NCBI GenBank assembly: GCA_021234155.1
Contig: JAJEKV010000075.1
Location: 3,567,720 to 3,631,719 of the forward strand
Length of the DNA stretch: 64,000 bases
Reading direction: 5' to 3'
DNA from: Isoetes taiwanensis
Lineage: Eukaryota; Streptophyta; Lycopodiopsida; Isoetales; Isoetaceae
The notes under the pieces were generated by a model, which ran no database searches, had not been told where the DNA came from, and saw only the letters and a program-made list of their open reading frames with translations. Shown in pieces: positions 14,011 to 26,274 of the stretch. Position numbers and translations under genes: made by a program. The first letter of the stretch is position 1. The number at the start of each line of letters is the position of its first letter.

Positions 14011-15635
14011 GCATATCCAACCTTTCTTAGCAAACTTCTTCTTTGGGGAAACTTATTAGCCCATCTTGAGTTTGAGATAAAGCTTTCAAAGTCATGCTAT
14101 ATAAGGTAATCGTGAGAGTTTCCAGCTGAGGCGTAATCCAAATGCTCCAAGTGGCAAGCATGCAAAGCTAAAAATGCACAGTATCCGGCTCGCAATTTGT
14201 ACACAATAGAATCATGTCAAGCCTTATCATTACTCGCATGACAAATCTAAAACAGAGCCCCACCCAAATGCGCTTCAAATGACTCATTTATCTTAAAGTA
14301 CCTCGCACGTGATTCCATGCAAGGGAACATCAACTCTCCACTTTAGATTTTATGCCTGCCCAGAAAGCTAGAAACTTAAGTATAATGGTGTTGGAAGTTC
14401 TAAGTCGCTGTGAGTAAACTTGCCCGACTACAAATCAAAGCAGTTTGGGAATTTTTTTTCTACTCTAGTCCAAGCATTACAAACTCACCACAAAATAGAT
14501 GATTGAATGCATTTATTCATATATATGAATAAATGCCAATAAACAGAAGAAGGGGCCTGGCTTTCTCCCACAAGATCTCCGTAACTGTACCACAACTCTC
14601 GTAGATAGTTTCCCCAACAAGTTGTCCAAATAGTTTCCCTACCATTGTCCAAATTTTGTGGTAAAATTGTAATTTTCCATCTCATAATAACTTGCATTCT
14701 TACAAAAGATATCACTTACTTGAAAAGATGGATTGGTTATCCTCCAATCCTTTGGAAAAAACTGCGGTGATGTAATATTTAATATAATGTATGGAATAAC
14801 CTTAAGCACTTCTAGATGAGCACCAAACACAAGCTTTAAGCTCGAAGAGATTCGCAAACAGCCAAGTGAGATGTATCAGCTTCAGTAGACAAACTCATGA
14901 AAATGGATGGGTTAGCTATGGTCTTACCTTCTCAAGAACCTGATGTTACTCACACAAACATTCATGCTAAGAAGAGCAAGGCAAAACCAATAGAACAATT
15001 CCATGGACTGCAAAAAAAAGAAGGAAAAGCTCGAGATCTTTCTAGTACTGCAGATACCCATACCATCTTCTAGATATTGGCTCTAATGGAGTTTCGGCAC
15101 AGATTATTCACAGAAGTTTCAACCGCAACTCTTTCCCAAAATGACATCGCCTCGACAACCTCCGCTATTTCAGAAGACCCGATCCAAGGCTAAAGAGGGA
15201 TTCGAGATGCTAGTTTCATTCAAAGATGAAGCATATGAATTCATGGCAAACTAAAGTCCCGGGCTTCACAATGCAAAATGCCGGATAAAACTTGATCCTC
15301 CTGATAGCCTATGAAATATTTCATTAATAAACTTCACACCAAGAATCCAAGAACCGAGCTACCAGATTAAATGCGCGAGTGCTCACGCCATATCGAGCCC
15401 TCGAACCGAGCAGGCAGCAACGAGATTTCAGAATTTACACTACTGCCTACATGCAAGATACGCTGAACAATAAAACCAAAGGGGATGAAGTATCTCCATG
15501 TGTTCGCGACATCGCCATACCATAAAAACTTCTATCTTCATCCCCCTTCCACTCCTATCAAAGCCGACTTATTCCATGGGCAATAACATTCCGACATCCC
15601 AAAACCGATTATAAACATCCAATATTTAATAAACA
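14010..15635 (-). other. Unassigned; possible minus-strand coding relic
   Basis: Minus-strand reading of 14040-14860 gives hydrophobic protein-like runs interrupted by stops, perhaps the end of a retroelement reverse-transcriptase ORF. I see no diagnostic motif. From 14870 to 15635 I see no gene, repeat or RNA. Confidence 0.2.
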
Positions 15636-15639
15636 TTAA

Positions 15640-15830
15640 ATATAAAATGCCCCAATTTCAAGGATGGACGGCCTACATAAAATGCCCCAAATTGAATCCC
15701 TAGATCTAATCCAAGCCACATCAAAAGCCCCAAATAAAGGCCGTTGGGTTGATTGATTGGGGTCACCGTTCTGACCGCCCATCTCAGAGATGGACGGGCC
15801 GAGATCAATCTCTACCAACAATTTCTTTGC
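15640..15830. repeat. Dispersed GAGATGGACGG-type repeat, copy 2
   Basis: Shares AAATGCCCCAA, AAAAGCCCCAAATA, CACCGTTCTGACCGCCCATCTC, AGAGATGGACGG and GATCAATCTCTACCAACA with 3770-4060 and 50190-50470. This is the copy outside the 5.2-kb duplication. It is followed by about 370 bp without an assignable feature. Confidence 0.65.
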
Positions 15831-16205
15831 ACCTTCCTTAAGCTTAAAATCAAGGGGCAATGATTTCTCACGTGTCTCGAATCAGCTGGTGCAGGATGGG
15901 GTGGGTGCCATACCTCACCTTCTTTAAAGAAAACAAATTTAATATTAAAAAGTTAATAGCTTCGGATTTATGCTCACCTTTGATCTAATCTAAGAAGATC
16001 TACTACACCAAATATTGCCGCTACTCCTCATCACACGGCATATTTGTAGACATAACAAACGCATAAACTTGGGCCGTTGATACAACACATTCAACTGCTA
16101 GAGATCAATCTGATTGTCGCCTCCAGATGTAGACGGGACGGGCGGTCAGATGAACCGCCGATTTCACAATCGACTCGGCCAAGATCAAAATCTCTATGAC
16201 AAGGG

Positions 16206-16220
16206 GGTGCTTAAGTTATT
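16206..16220. repeat. GGTGCTTAAGTTATT motif
   Basis: Preceded by a G-run and followed by an AT-rich tract. The same 15-mer occurs at 34911-34925, again after a G-run and before TATATA. It may be the terminus of a repeat family. Confidence 0.5.
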
Positions 16221-16705
16221 TATTGTATGATATGATATGATATGATATGATATTAGATATCATATGTCATATATTTCTTTATATACATGACATATATGAC
16301 ATATGACATATCATATGTCATATATCTCTTTTATATACATTTATTAAATATGACATATGACATATCATATGCCATATATCTCTTTATATATACACGACAT
16401 ATATGACATATGACATATAAATATCATATGTCATATATCTTTTTATATATTAATTTATGACATATGCATATATCATATGCCATATATTCTTATATATACA
16501 TGATATATTTGATATGACATATAAATATATGTCATATATCTCTTTATATACATGATAAATACATGACATATGACATATAAATATCATATGTCATATATCT
16601 CTTTATCTATACATGTCATATATGTGTCTTATATATAATGAAGATATAAATCTAACTTTCATGATATGTCATATGTCATATATCTCTTTATATACACGAC
16701 ATATT
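16221..16705. repeat. AT-rich palindromic tandem array, left part
   Basis: Starts with GATAT repeats (TATGATATGATATGATAT). It then has about nine units built from TGACATATGACATAT, AAATATCATATGTCATAT and ATCTCTTTATATACA, each nearly self-complementary. The same units, including ATACATGTCATATATGTGTC and AAATCTAACTTTCATGATA, resume in the same orientation at 34013. The simplest reading is one array split by an insertion. Confidence 0.9.
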
Positions 16706-17480
16706 TCATATATTCTTTTGGTTCCCCAAACGTGGTCCCCCGGCCGTAGAATTGCTTAGTTTATTTTGGCCTGGAAAATGCTAGTTTATTTTTTCTGGCC
16801 TCTAAAAAGGTCACTAAAAAATCATAAGGGTTTAAAAAAAAAAAAAACAGAAATCGCTTTTTATTTTCGTATCGGCAAGGCGTTGAGCCCCCGCCTCATA
16901 CAAGACGAGTCCCCGGCGCCGGCCCGCCCAATCTCACCGTCGCAAGACGAGGTCTGAAGCGCCGAACGCTAGATGATTTCACCGCCGCACATAACTGCTG
17001 CCAAGGCAGCCATAGGTGGACGCTAATTTATTTTCAAAATCGCCATATTTGAGGTTTTCTGCGCTAAAGCCATTTTCGTGGCTCTTTAATCGCCATATTT
17101 TCGCGCTTCGGACCGCATATATTCGAGGCTCGTGTTAAAAGCCGATTTTCGTGTTTTAATCGCCATTTCGAGGTTTTCCAGCTTCCACGCTTCCATAAGG
17201 TATTTAATATGTGCCCATTTGTATTCTAGATTTTGGCCTAGATTTTGTATTCTTTAATATGTGCCCAGATTTTGTATTTCTAGATTTTGTATTCTAAATT
17301 TTGTATTCCAGATTTTGTCTCGATATGCCTAGATTTGTCTTGATATGCCTTTTGTTGTATTCTAAAACCATGGGCCTTTGAACCATTGCCATTATAACCA
17401 TGGTCTCGGTAAGTTGAACATATTCTCGACTTCCCTTATACACCCTACCTTCATATGTTGTTTATGATAATTAGATTTAC
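16706..17480. repeat. Left subterminal region of outer element
   Basis: Contains AAATCGCTTTTTATTTTC at about 16851 and then several AATCGCCAT-A-TTT and CGAGGTTTTC words (17030-17180), which resemble the AAATCGCTTT..AAGCGATTTT palindromes of the right subterminal region. 17210-17360 repeats AGATTTTGTATTCTA-type words. No coding sequence can be supported. Confidence 0.5.
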
Positions 17481-20400
17481 TTTTACTAACAAATACATTC
17501 CCGATATTCCCCAGTGTGCATTACAAACGGGCAACAAAGCGACCGGATGGGGCGTAGATTCATTTGCAGAGAGCCGCCCGACAGTGGATGGACGAGAGTG
17601 GGCTAATTACGCCAACCGCGACACCGCAGGTTGGGTACATCACTTTTGCAGCACCGGCCGCACTCCCCATTAGATAGCCAGATACCAGGTTCTAGAGTTT
17701 TTTCATTTGTACTTGCGCAGTTGTATTTGGTAGGTTCTAGAGTTTTTTCATTTGTACTTGTATGTTTGACAGGAATATCGAGGCATATGGTCGACTGTCG
17801 CCGCCCTGGGTCTCTAACAAGCCTCGCGGCACACATAGTTTGGGCACTTATCGGTACCGACGCACCCGGGTCCCCCCATACAGCGTACGCGTGAATCGGG
17901 TTCTGGGGCGTGTTCGATTTAGGGATCGCGCTATTGGGCACCATAATGCATATCACAGAGAGATATGTGGTGGCTATCGAGGGGAACGCGGGTCGCCCTG
18001 TGAATGACCCTTCGCAGCCCATCCCTCACGATGAGGAGAGGGAGCGCCAATGACATCGAACGGGCAGGATGCAAATGGAAAGCAAATGCGCAAGAGCGTA
18101 ATGTAATCCGCATGGCGACAAAGTGCAGACAGCGCGCAGCTTTTAACGCAGGACGACCGTCTCAACGCGCGGCTCCATGCCCGCATTTGCTAGGCCTGCA
18201 GAAGATACCCTCGGCCGCGTGATGAGGCATTGGACAGTCGCCCGCAAGATCGCCAGGCATAATGGAGGGTGATGCACCCTCTATACCTCGCAGCAGGAGG
18301 CCCTGCACGCTTATGATCATCGTGACGCAACAACGAGGGAGGATCTCGTGATGAACGCGGTACCAAGATGAGTGGATGAGCCACGGATAACGCAGAGCCC
18401 CCTCCCACCCTACACCCGAGGAGATAATGGAGTATGCAACAAGGCCGGGTGCGTGAAGAGGAGCAAAAGAAGGGGGGCATTATCGCATGAGAGCGTTAAC
18501 CGCGGCAGAGCGTACCACCGTGGTAGAGCATCCATCGGTCGACGCTAAATACTCAACCCCACACTATGGAGAGAAAGCAAATAATCCACAGCTATAGCTT
18601 TGAGACACAGATTTGCATTTCGGGCATGTCGCCCCACAAAGATAAAGACACTGACCGACAGGCCATTCTTACATCACGCCGCATTTACGCATGTGTCCCG
18701 AGCAGCCTATTGAGGACATACCGCACGCACTGCTTCATTCACACGCCACCTCCATCAAGATGTGATAGAGCCTCGGTTTTCGAGGCCCATCTTTGATGAG
18801 TCAGCGAGAGCCATCAAGCACATACGCCGAGGCCAGAGGAGAGGGTTCGCTCCCTAGCTTGGCATCATTGGTTTCACCTTTTCCTCCTACCGGCAGATGC
18901 ACATGACCGATACCGGCAGGCATAGGGATGTGGCTGAGGGTTCTTTCTCAGACCGGGATGGAGTTTGGGGCAAGGCACGCTTTATGCCTACTATTTGTCG
19001 CGCAGCCTATGGGTGGGTTTGAGGTGGCAGAGAGGCACGATGCACGGTAAACATTGTGGCTACATCCTGTTTGATGTTGCCTCTATTTCCTCGGGAGGAG
19101 GTTTATATTTTTGGGGACTCGCATAATGCATCGGATATGCCGCCGAGGTATGGCGGTAGCGCTGATAGCAGCACACCACCCCACGCACCCACAGATCTTG
19201 TGGAAGGCTCCTGGCCGAACGCATGTCATTGTTGGCCGCTTCTTTGCGGCGCTTGGATGCAGGAGCGCAGCGTAAGGCAATCGTTGAATCGCTGAAGAGT
19301 GGGAGGCGATCACGTCGTGGTAATTATCGAGCACGCGGTCCTAGCACGATTTCATTCATGTTTGTCAACCTTTTCCCCACCATGTAGCACGATGTGCAAA
19401 GGTCGATGCATCGGGCCTAACCGCATGATAGATCCACATTTGCAATGGTGGACCTCGCCGGGTTCGAAGATCACCAGACATGGCTCGACCTCGCCCCCCA
19501 CGCATTCGTGATACTTCATGGGAGAGCTTGAAGCATCATTTGGCCCATCCAATATGGTGCGGGCATAGTCCCTATCCCCTCTCTGTCTCCACAGTACTCA
19601 TGCAAAGGTGAGCTGCTGCGGGACACTGCACGCTCGGTGCATATTGCGCACTTTTTGAGTACGGAGAGACTCCCGTGGCCCAGCGCTTCGAGGGCTTTTT
19701 GGTGCATGGATTCCCCACCGCGTGGTGGGCCATACCGACTCAAATACGAAAAAACCCGCTGACGCATAACCGCGAGTTCTTCATGGCCGACTTCCTTTAC
19801 TTTTAGTTGTCTTCAATCGCGCAACAAGTCCTTACCGCGGTTGGGGCCGTGGTATTGCGGTACCGGGGTCGCATTTACACACTCATGCCCCGACCACCGA
19901 CGCCGCTTTGTAAATCGGTTGAGCCGCTGGGCGCCAAATCCCCAAAGACAAAACCAAAGATTGGTCTTAGGTGCCCATGTCTGCCTAAACATCCCGATGT
20001 CATGAAGGCTTTCCTATGGCCGAGACGCACATAGACTTGCGTGTTGACACTACCCTCCCCACCACCTCATTAATAATTTACATATGCCCCAAGATGACAT
20101 CCAAAGCCTTTCACCTTGCAGTGCACCAACATGCATATCGACGAGGGATGTGGCACGGCCAGCGAAACTTCTTTACACTCATTGCTTTGTTCCACGCCGC
20201 CGGTGGCATATTGGTTCAACTACCAAATAATGAGGCGCGCCATAGTGTACTTTTTTACTATGCAATAGAAACATTGTCATTGATTTAAATGCCATGTACC
20301 ATCCACATCATCACCGAAAGGATCGGGCAAATCGAGGCGACGCCGTGGAGCCTCCTCCCACGCGGTGGGCTGGCTACAAGCCAAAGGTATGAGGCTACAC

Positions 20401-20700
20401 GACGCGTGCTTGAAAAGTTACGCTAATCTGCGTTCTCACCGAAGTTGCATAGCCCTCGATTGGGGACGCTTTCTGCATAGATCACTAACGCCCTTAGCGA
20501 CGCCGCACCTCCGCAAGCAATGGAGCCGTGTCTTCTCGCCTATGTGTTCTTGGTTCATTACCTCCGCCCGCCAAGATTGCATTTTCACATTGCCCGCAAC
20601 CCACCGACTAACCACCAATCTCAACGGTTCGCCCACTACAAAAATGGGGCGCCGATGTGGCCGAGCTCCGCCCCGGCCCCGATATAGCACTTCAAGAGTT
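17481..20700 (-). pseudogene. GC-rich coding-like region, product unknown
   Basis: About 3.2 kb that is much richer in GC than the surroundings, with few long stop-free stretches but protein-like composition in several frames. By position it follows the SWIM-like end of the minus-strand MULE transposase, so it may encode a C-terminal extension or a second element gene. MULE relatives often add OTU or Ulp1 proteases, but I see neither catalytic signature. A 29-bp direct repeat (GGTTCTAGAGTTTTTTCATT...) occurs twice at 17688-17760. Strand is uncertain. Confidence 0.3.
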
Positions 20701-21340
20701 AGGGACGGTACCTAAAGAGAAACATATCTCCTCGCTATGAGGTGCTTGCACACCGGACATCAGTAGGGAAAGGTGCAATAGTGCTGCATCATCAAAACCG
20801 TGATAAGCGGACCCCATCATCATCCGCCTCGATGCGATGGACGCCTTCAACGGCCTCGCCGCCCACTACCATGATTGTGTTTGCATCTCCCTCAAACCGC
20901 TGCAGTTAGATCTTGTGCACTCAGACGCCGCTTGGCGATAGGATCGCTGGGTTGTACCTACCAAGTCACCGCAAAGGAAGGGAACGCGGATTAGAATGGA
21001 AGAGCATTCTTAACTATGTGCTTTGCTAGAGACATACCTAGGCTCCAACACTCCGCATTCCAAGGCCAAAATTGTGCCTCCTGGGATCATCACCATTTGG
21101 ATATCCTACTAGCCAACAAATTAGAGTGTACATCCAACAAGTTAACCTTGCAACCCAAAGTTTGCACCTTCAACACCCTCCAATGGGCCTCCACGAAGTT
21201 GGTAGTGTCCATGTATCCATGGGGCCACAACCTCCGTGTCGCCGCCATTTCCTTCCTTCCTTCCACAAACGGTTGTGGGCAAGATAGCTGGGATGCCAGT
21301 GTGTATTCTCGCACGCCAACTACGAAACGATATTTCTAAT
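20701..21340 (-). pseudogene. MULE-like transposase, C-terminal part with SWIM-like finger
   Basis: Minus-strand translation contains TTNFVEAHWRVLKVQTLG (about 21212-21158), which fits the segment after the DDE catalytic core of MULE transposases, where an Asn-rich turn, Glu, His/Trp and a Leu-Lys helix precede the SWIM finger. Further on, CKHLIA (about 20752-20738) fits the Cys-x-His half of a SWIM zinc finger; the first Cys pair is blurred by frame changes. The matching upstream half of the protein is at 29740-31761. Three or more frame disruptions make it non-functional as read. Confidence 0.55.
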
Positions 21341-21403
21341 CAAGAGCTCGACAAAGACACTTACTCAAGATCTCGCATCTACCATAGAACAAAGTTTAAA
21401 TGA

Positions 21404-21411
21404 TAAACGGG
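21404..21411. repeat. Left terminal inverted repeat of inner element
   Basis: TAAACGGG, the exact reverse complement of CCCGTTTA at the right end. It marks the switch from GC-rich transposase sequence to AT-rich sequence. Extension of the repeat beyond 8 bp is imperfect. Confidence 0.6.
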
Positions 21412-21730
21412 CAAATCATTGAAACGAGAGCAAAAGGAATATTCTCAAAGATTCCCTTTTTTTTACAAAAAAGGGGTAAAATGAGGTTAAAAAAAAAAAG
21501 ATGCATGAAATTCTATTTTGACCCCGAAATGACTAATTTTTTTTTGCAAATCTAAGGAATTGACTTTTTAAAGTGTCACTTTTCTTAGCAAAAAAGAATG
21601 TTCTTAAAGTATGTTTTAAGAGAGAAACTCTAATTTCGTGAGGATAAAATATTTAACAAAAAAATTGAAGTAAGTCCAGAATTGAAACCTAGTATTCTCA
21701 AAATTTGAAGATAGAATCTTCATATTCACA

Positions 21731-24700
21731 TCAAAATTCTATGCCTTTTTCTAAGACTCCGCTTATGTGCAAAAGTGTGAGGAGGATGAGAGAGGGATCC
21801 GTGACGCCCTCATGTTCATTTATGCCATCGTCATCACCTTCACTTCTTTCATTTGCCACCGAGGAAGTGCTTGAGTTATCTTCCTCATCACTATCAACGC
21901 ATCGGTGAAGCATTGTCACCACCTTCTTCATCATCTTCTTCATAATTACAAGCTTTTTAAGCAAATTGATAGTCTTCAAAGAGACGATTGTCGATTTCAA
22001 TTTAAAATCATAGCACAATATAGTCACGCTATTAAGGTTCAAATTTCGTCCCTACAACCCACCTTCTTGACTTTCTCCCTTTTCCTTGGCTTCTCATTTC
22101 TAACTCATATCTACCTTCAAAAGCATTTTTCGAGCGTGTTGCAAAGCCAATGAATCTTGAGTTTAGTGACTAAGCCTTCCTCCTTGACTGCGGTCAAGCA
22201 CTTTTTGCTATCCGTAATCCGGCCGACCTTTGTCATCCTCCTCCTCGAAAGAGCAATTAGCATACCTTTGGTAATTTCGCGATATTACCTTTTTGGGGCT
22301 CATTCCCCGCCTTGGTCCGAGGTACATGACTCGGGCCCCTCCTCGCCTTCTACTGCAGGTGCAAATGTAGCACCGCTTGGACCTTCTTGGTGCCGGGGTT
22401 GATGGAAGGTGTTAAGCCATTGAAATGGTTCTTGCAACCGCCTTAGAGCTATATTTTGTACAACAATTTTCTGCTCGAGAAAGAAATTACTCCACCACAT
22501 CCCATCTTCTTCTAAGAAGTACTTAAAGCCCGAGGAAATTCCATTTTCAATGGCTTTTAAGGATGACTCGGGGGTACTTTTCTTCCGCTTGGACTCCTTA
22601 GGATTTTTGAGAGGAAGTTGCTCAAAGACGCGCTCTATGAAGGAAGTGTCCGAATATATTTAAGGAAGCTGCATCCTCCGGGCGGACTCCAAATTTTTAG
22701 TTGTGGTATACTTCTTCCCTCAGAAGAAGCTTTGGCCATCCTTCAAGTAGAACTTGATATGATGTTGAAAGGTGAGATCATTCAACTTGTTCACAAATTT
22801 TGTTCTCTCGCTTGAACGTTGAGAGAAAACAAACTCTCTCAAATCAAAGCCAGCCTCTTTAAGAAGATCGACCACCGAGTAGGAGTGTAAGAATCTTCAA
22901 TAATTAACTAAAGAAGGAAGACAGAAAGCCTTCTTCCTTCTAAGGCGCATTTAAAAATCACAACATTTGGTCAACTGATCATGAGTGTGGCCTACAAGTA
23001 AGAAACCGAGCTTCACTTTTCTAAAGATCCCTAGCTCCACTAACATGGCACAAGACGCAAAAGAGTGTTTGATTCTTGTTCTCCCTTGTAGTATTGTCAA
23101 GCTGCAGATAAAGCACCGGTGGTAATTGCTCTTGCTCGCACAGACCTTGTTAAGAATTGTAATTGTGAGGTTCGGGTCACCATGCAAGTTTGATACGCCA
23201 AAAATACTTTGCACCTTAGACTTCCTTTGAAGACCATAGCTCCTACAAGGTGGACTTTAACAAAACATTCCTCCGCACATCTTTAGGAATGTTCAAGAAA
23301 TGTGGTAGAGTTGTTTTTTTTTTGGTCCATTCCATCAATCACAAATGTATATGTATTGCAAAGGACGCTCAAGAGCTTTTTTTTTTATGCTTGGCAAGCT
23401 TTCTTCTCTCTCTCGCTTGTTGTTCACGATGTCTTGCAAGGTTCTCATGTACAATATCTCAGAGAAGAAATCAAGTCAAAGCATTTTCTCCAAAACAAGT
23501 GAGAGATTGAGAACATGAACTTACTTCTTTCGACCTCTCGCCTTTTGCAGCTTCGTTGACTTTAATTCTCGCACACCTCGAAAGCAAAATGTGACATTCT
23601 ATGTTTTCTAGGAATTTTCACAAGACCGAATTCACTTTTCCACAAATCGGGTGAAGTGTGAGTAAGAGATGTGCCAAGCCGAAAGTGCAAGTCTCTTTGT
23701 ACTCATTAAAAACATCTTTTTGGTGATGTTATCATTTAAATGATACATGTTGTCTGTTAGGTAGCTTCTCACATGTTTCTCTAAAAATATTTCTCCATCC
23801 ATGACACAAAGAAGAAGGGCATGCATGGTTACAACTCTTCTTGGTCCACAATGATCATCGATTGTGGATTTTTGTCCAGCCTTTTTGTGTATTCTAGACA
23901 TTCTTGTGGACCCTAAACGGTGGACAACCATAAAACATTTCTCGCAAACTTTTGACGGTTAATGTAGTGCAAGAAGGTGTTGCGGTCCGGTCTTTACATG
24001 ATAAGCTAAGTAGGCATTCGATTCCGCCAATGTCATGGAACTCAGAAGTTGTCTCTAATCGCCAGAATTTAGCCATGTTAAATTGTTGATGCAACCCAAT
24101 GAGCAAAGATTTAGTTCTCAAAAGTCTCCTCATTTTCTGCTCATCCATAAGATTTCTTCTTCTTACAGAGGAGCAAGCCCTCAAACCAAAATCCACCTTG
24201 AATTTCTTTGAAGATTGGTCGAGAACATGTAATCTCTTTGTTCCTCGCTGGTGTCCATCTTCTTCGATGAAACTTCTACTGGGGTGACTTCCTCCGTTCC
24301 GAGTGGTGTGCTTGTAGAGGAAAAACAATTCACGTGAAGTTGTTCCCTAATAGGCTGGGTACAAAGTGTTAAAGGGGTGGTGATGGCCCATAAGAGGTTG
24401 TGGCATCACCGTTTTTGTACCATCTTGAAAAGGAGTTCTTGCAAACATCTCCTTTAGAGCGGACCGAATTCTCGCAGAATCCATGTGTCACAACCATTGT
24501 TGTGTGAAGAGGAGTGCATGCCGAGCTTCGCCTTCATTTGTAGTGAAGTCCCGGTGAGAGAAATTGTAGTGAATCTCACAAATTTCTTCAGGTTTTCTGG
24601 TTCCTTGTATGTTTGCACGGCGAGGCTTAAACTACAAAAGGGGGGGGGTAGCTTGTTCTTGAGCACCCTTTGTTGTGGAGCTTCAGAGGTCCCGGATGGA

Positions 24701-24984
24701 ACAAAGGGTGGTGGCAACCTCGCCCGAACCGGTGGTGATTCTTTGGAAGGAGATGCCGCAGGCCGCCTACGTGACTTGGTGACGGCTGGAAGGGTGGTGG
24801 AAGTCCGTTACGTATCCGGACTCCTGACTTTTTCAAGAAGCAAGAACGATGAAGTAGAGGTAGGAGCTCTGAGAAAACCGGCCTTCGTAAGAAACGACGT
24901 TGGTCCCGAAAGTGTGTCCTCTAAACTAGACGAGCTTGAGACAAGGAAAGGTGGTGGAAGTTTGTTGACGGCGCGGTTTGTCAT
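21731..24984 (-). pseudogene. Transposase/integrase-like protein, DGMDQ-LQLDN-GHTHD family (probably DUF7869)
   Basis: Role is unproven; I believe databases call this family DUF7869, a protein spread through eukaryotic repeats and probably a transposase. Its conserved blocks appear in order on the minus strand, in shifting frames: a Pro-rich N-terminus from an ATG at 24984 with four LPPPF words; a Lys/Arg-rich helix near 23400; DGMDQKKTTLPHF (about 23335-23295); VLYLQLDNTTRENKN (about 23115-23070); AMLVELGIFRKVKLGFLLVG with HTHDQ (about 23045-22975); a Trp-rich EEDGMWW-like end (about 22500); and an acidic Ser/Asp/Glu tail (about 21905-21830). The invariant Asp/Asn of LQLDN and the His and Asp of GHTHD are present. 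At least six frame breaks stop it being an intact gene as read, though sequencing error may cause some. It is divergent from the methyltransferase gene. Confidence 0.75.
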
Positions 24985-26274
24985 CTTAAGAACCGCAAAA
25001 CAAAGCAGAGTTTAGATAATGTTTCTCATCACAGAGCTTTTCTTATTCCGTAATACAAGCCCGCCTACTACAAGTAGAAGTTCCCGCAACAATTAAGCCG
25101 AAAGGCAAACTAAAAGCTATTCCCCAATACACTAGAGCGTAAAAGAAGGCCAAACGTATTCCACTTCACATAGAAAACGAAAGCAAGACGGAATGGACAC
25201 CTTTAAAAGGAAATTTTGGCGCCTTCGGGCCATGTGATTCCGGGGCCTCGAAATGAAGTCAGCCACAAATACCTTCGATTATAATATATTCGTGAGTCAG
25301 ATTCGATACTCATAGAGAAAACATGGAGAGGTGAGTAAGAAAGTACAAGGTACAATCATTTGTGTGTTTGCTTATTCCCAATACACTTACCCCTTTCTCT
25401 CGGCGCGGTGTATTCCCCAATACACTTTCGCTTTCGAGGGGAGGGCGCACGCGTATTCCTAATACACTTTACGCCTCGAGGGAAGGCGACGTGTATTCGA
25501 ATACACTTACGCCTTTTGAGGGTAAGTGTATTCGAATACACTTTCGCCTTCCAAAGGCTTAAAGTGTATTCCTAATACACTTTCGTGTTCTTATGTTTTG
25601 TAAGGTTATTTTTCCGTGATTTTGTAGTAACTTTTAGGTGTTTTTTCCGCTTCTAAAACTTGTTTAGACCTGCTTTTTGTCAAGATTGCAAAGTGTTGTT
25701 TTGGCATTTTTGTCCTCTTTTTGCCCTTTGTTTTTTCCTTTTCGCAAGACATTTTGTATTCTCGAATAGTTTTTTGCCACGCTTTCTAACAAGATCGTGT
25801 TTTACACACAATTTGCAATGCATAAGAAGGCAAAGAAACAACAACAGAGGACCGTTAAAATCCCAACGAAACCGCACCCACCCACAGAAGGGTTGAGGAG
25901 ACATCTCATACCGCTATCTACTTAAAAACTTTCAAACTCAATGGTTTTTTACAAGGGGTACTTCGAAAGTACAAAGACACTTACTTTCCTACATGTCCGG
26001 TTTGAGGCCGGAGCAAAAGGTAACGATGAGAGGGAATTTGTCCCGCATGGGCACCATCCGTGCCGCGGAGTGAAGTAGCCGGGGAGTCCTGGCCACCGAG
26101 GGAGACCGCCTTTTCGCACATCCCAAGGCTTTATTCATGTTGATGAATCCTATTTTAGAGTGGTGAAAGTAAATCCTCATCCTCTATATAAGTATGTTTC
26201 ACTACTCAAGAAGAGGTCGCCTGCCCATCATCAACTACGCTCGGCAAATAACGAGCTTAAGACTTCCCCTACAA
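24985..26274. promoter_or_regulatory. Divergent intergenic region of inner element
   Basis: About 1.3 kb separates the start of the minus-strand DUF7869-like gene from the first plausible Met of the plus-strand methyltransferase gene. It should hold both promoters and includes the palindrome array at 25370-25585. No TATA box or known plant element can be assigned with confidence. An unmodelled 5' exon of either gene could also lie here. Confidence 0.4.
25370..25585. repeat. GTGTATTC palindrome array 1
   Basis: Five or six inverted repeats of the form AAGTGTATTC-n-GAATACACTT. One is perfect: AAGTGTATTCGAATACACTT at 25524-25543. They are spaced by GC-richer linkers that themselves pair in places (CGCCTTTTGAGGG with CCTTCCAAAGGC). 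The strand-symmetric structure makes spurious mirrored open frames on both strands. Confidence 0.85.

Noticed and set aside
17603-18022. Minus-strand open frame of 139 codons as a gene
   Set aside because: Overlapping open frames exist on both strands in this GC-rich block, no domain is visible, and a 29-bp repeat inside it duplicates part of the frame.
24485-25015. Plus-strand open frame of 176 codons
   Set aside because: It lies antisense to the LPPPF-rich N-terminus of the DUF7869-like gene, whose conserved blocks are all on the minus strand. The Gly-rich plus translation is the mirror of the Pro codons.
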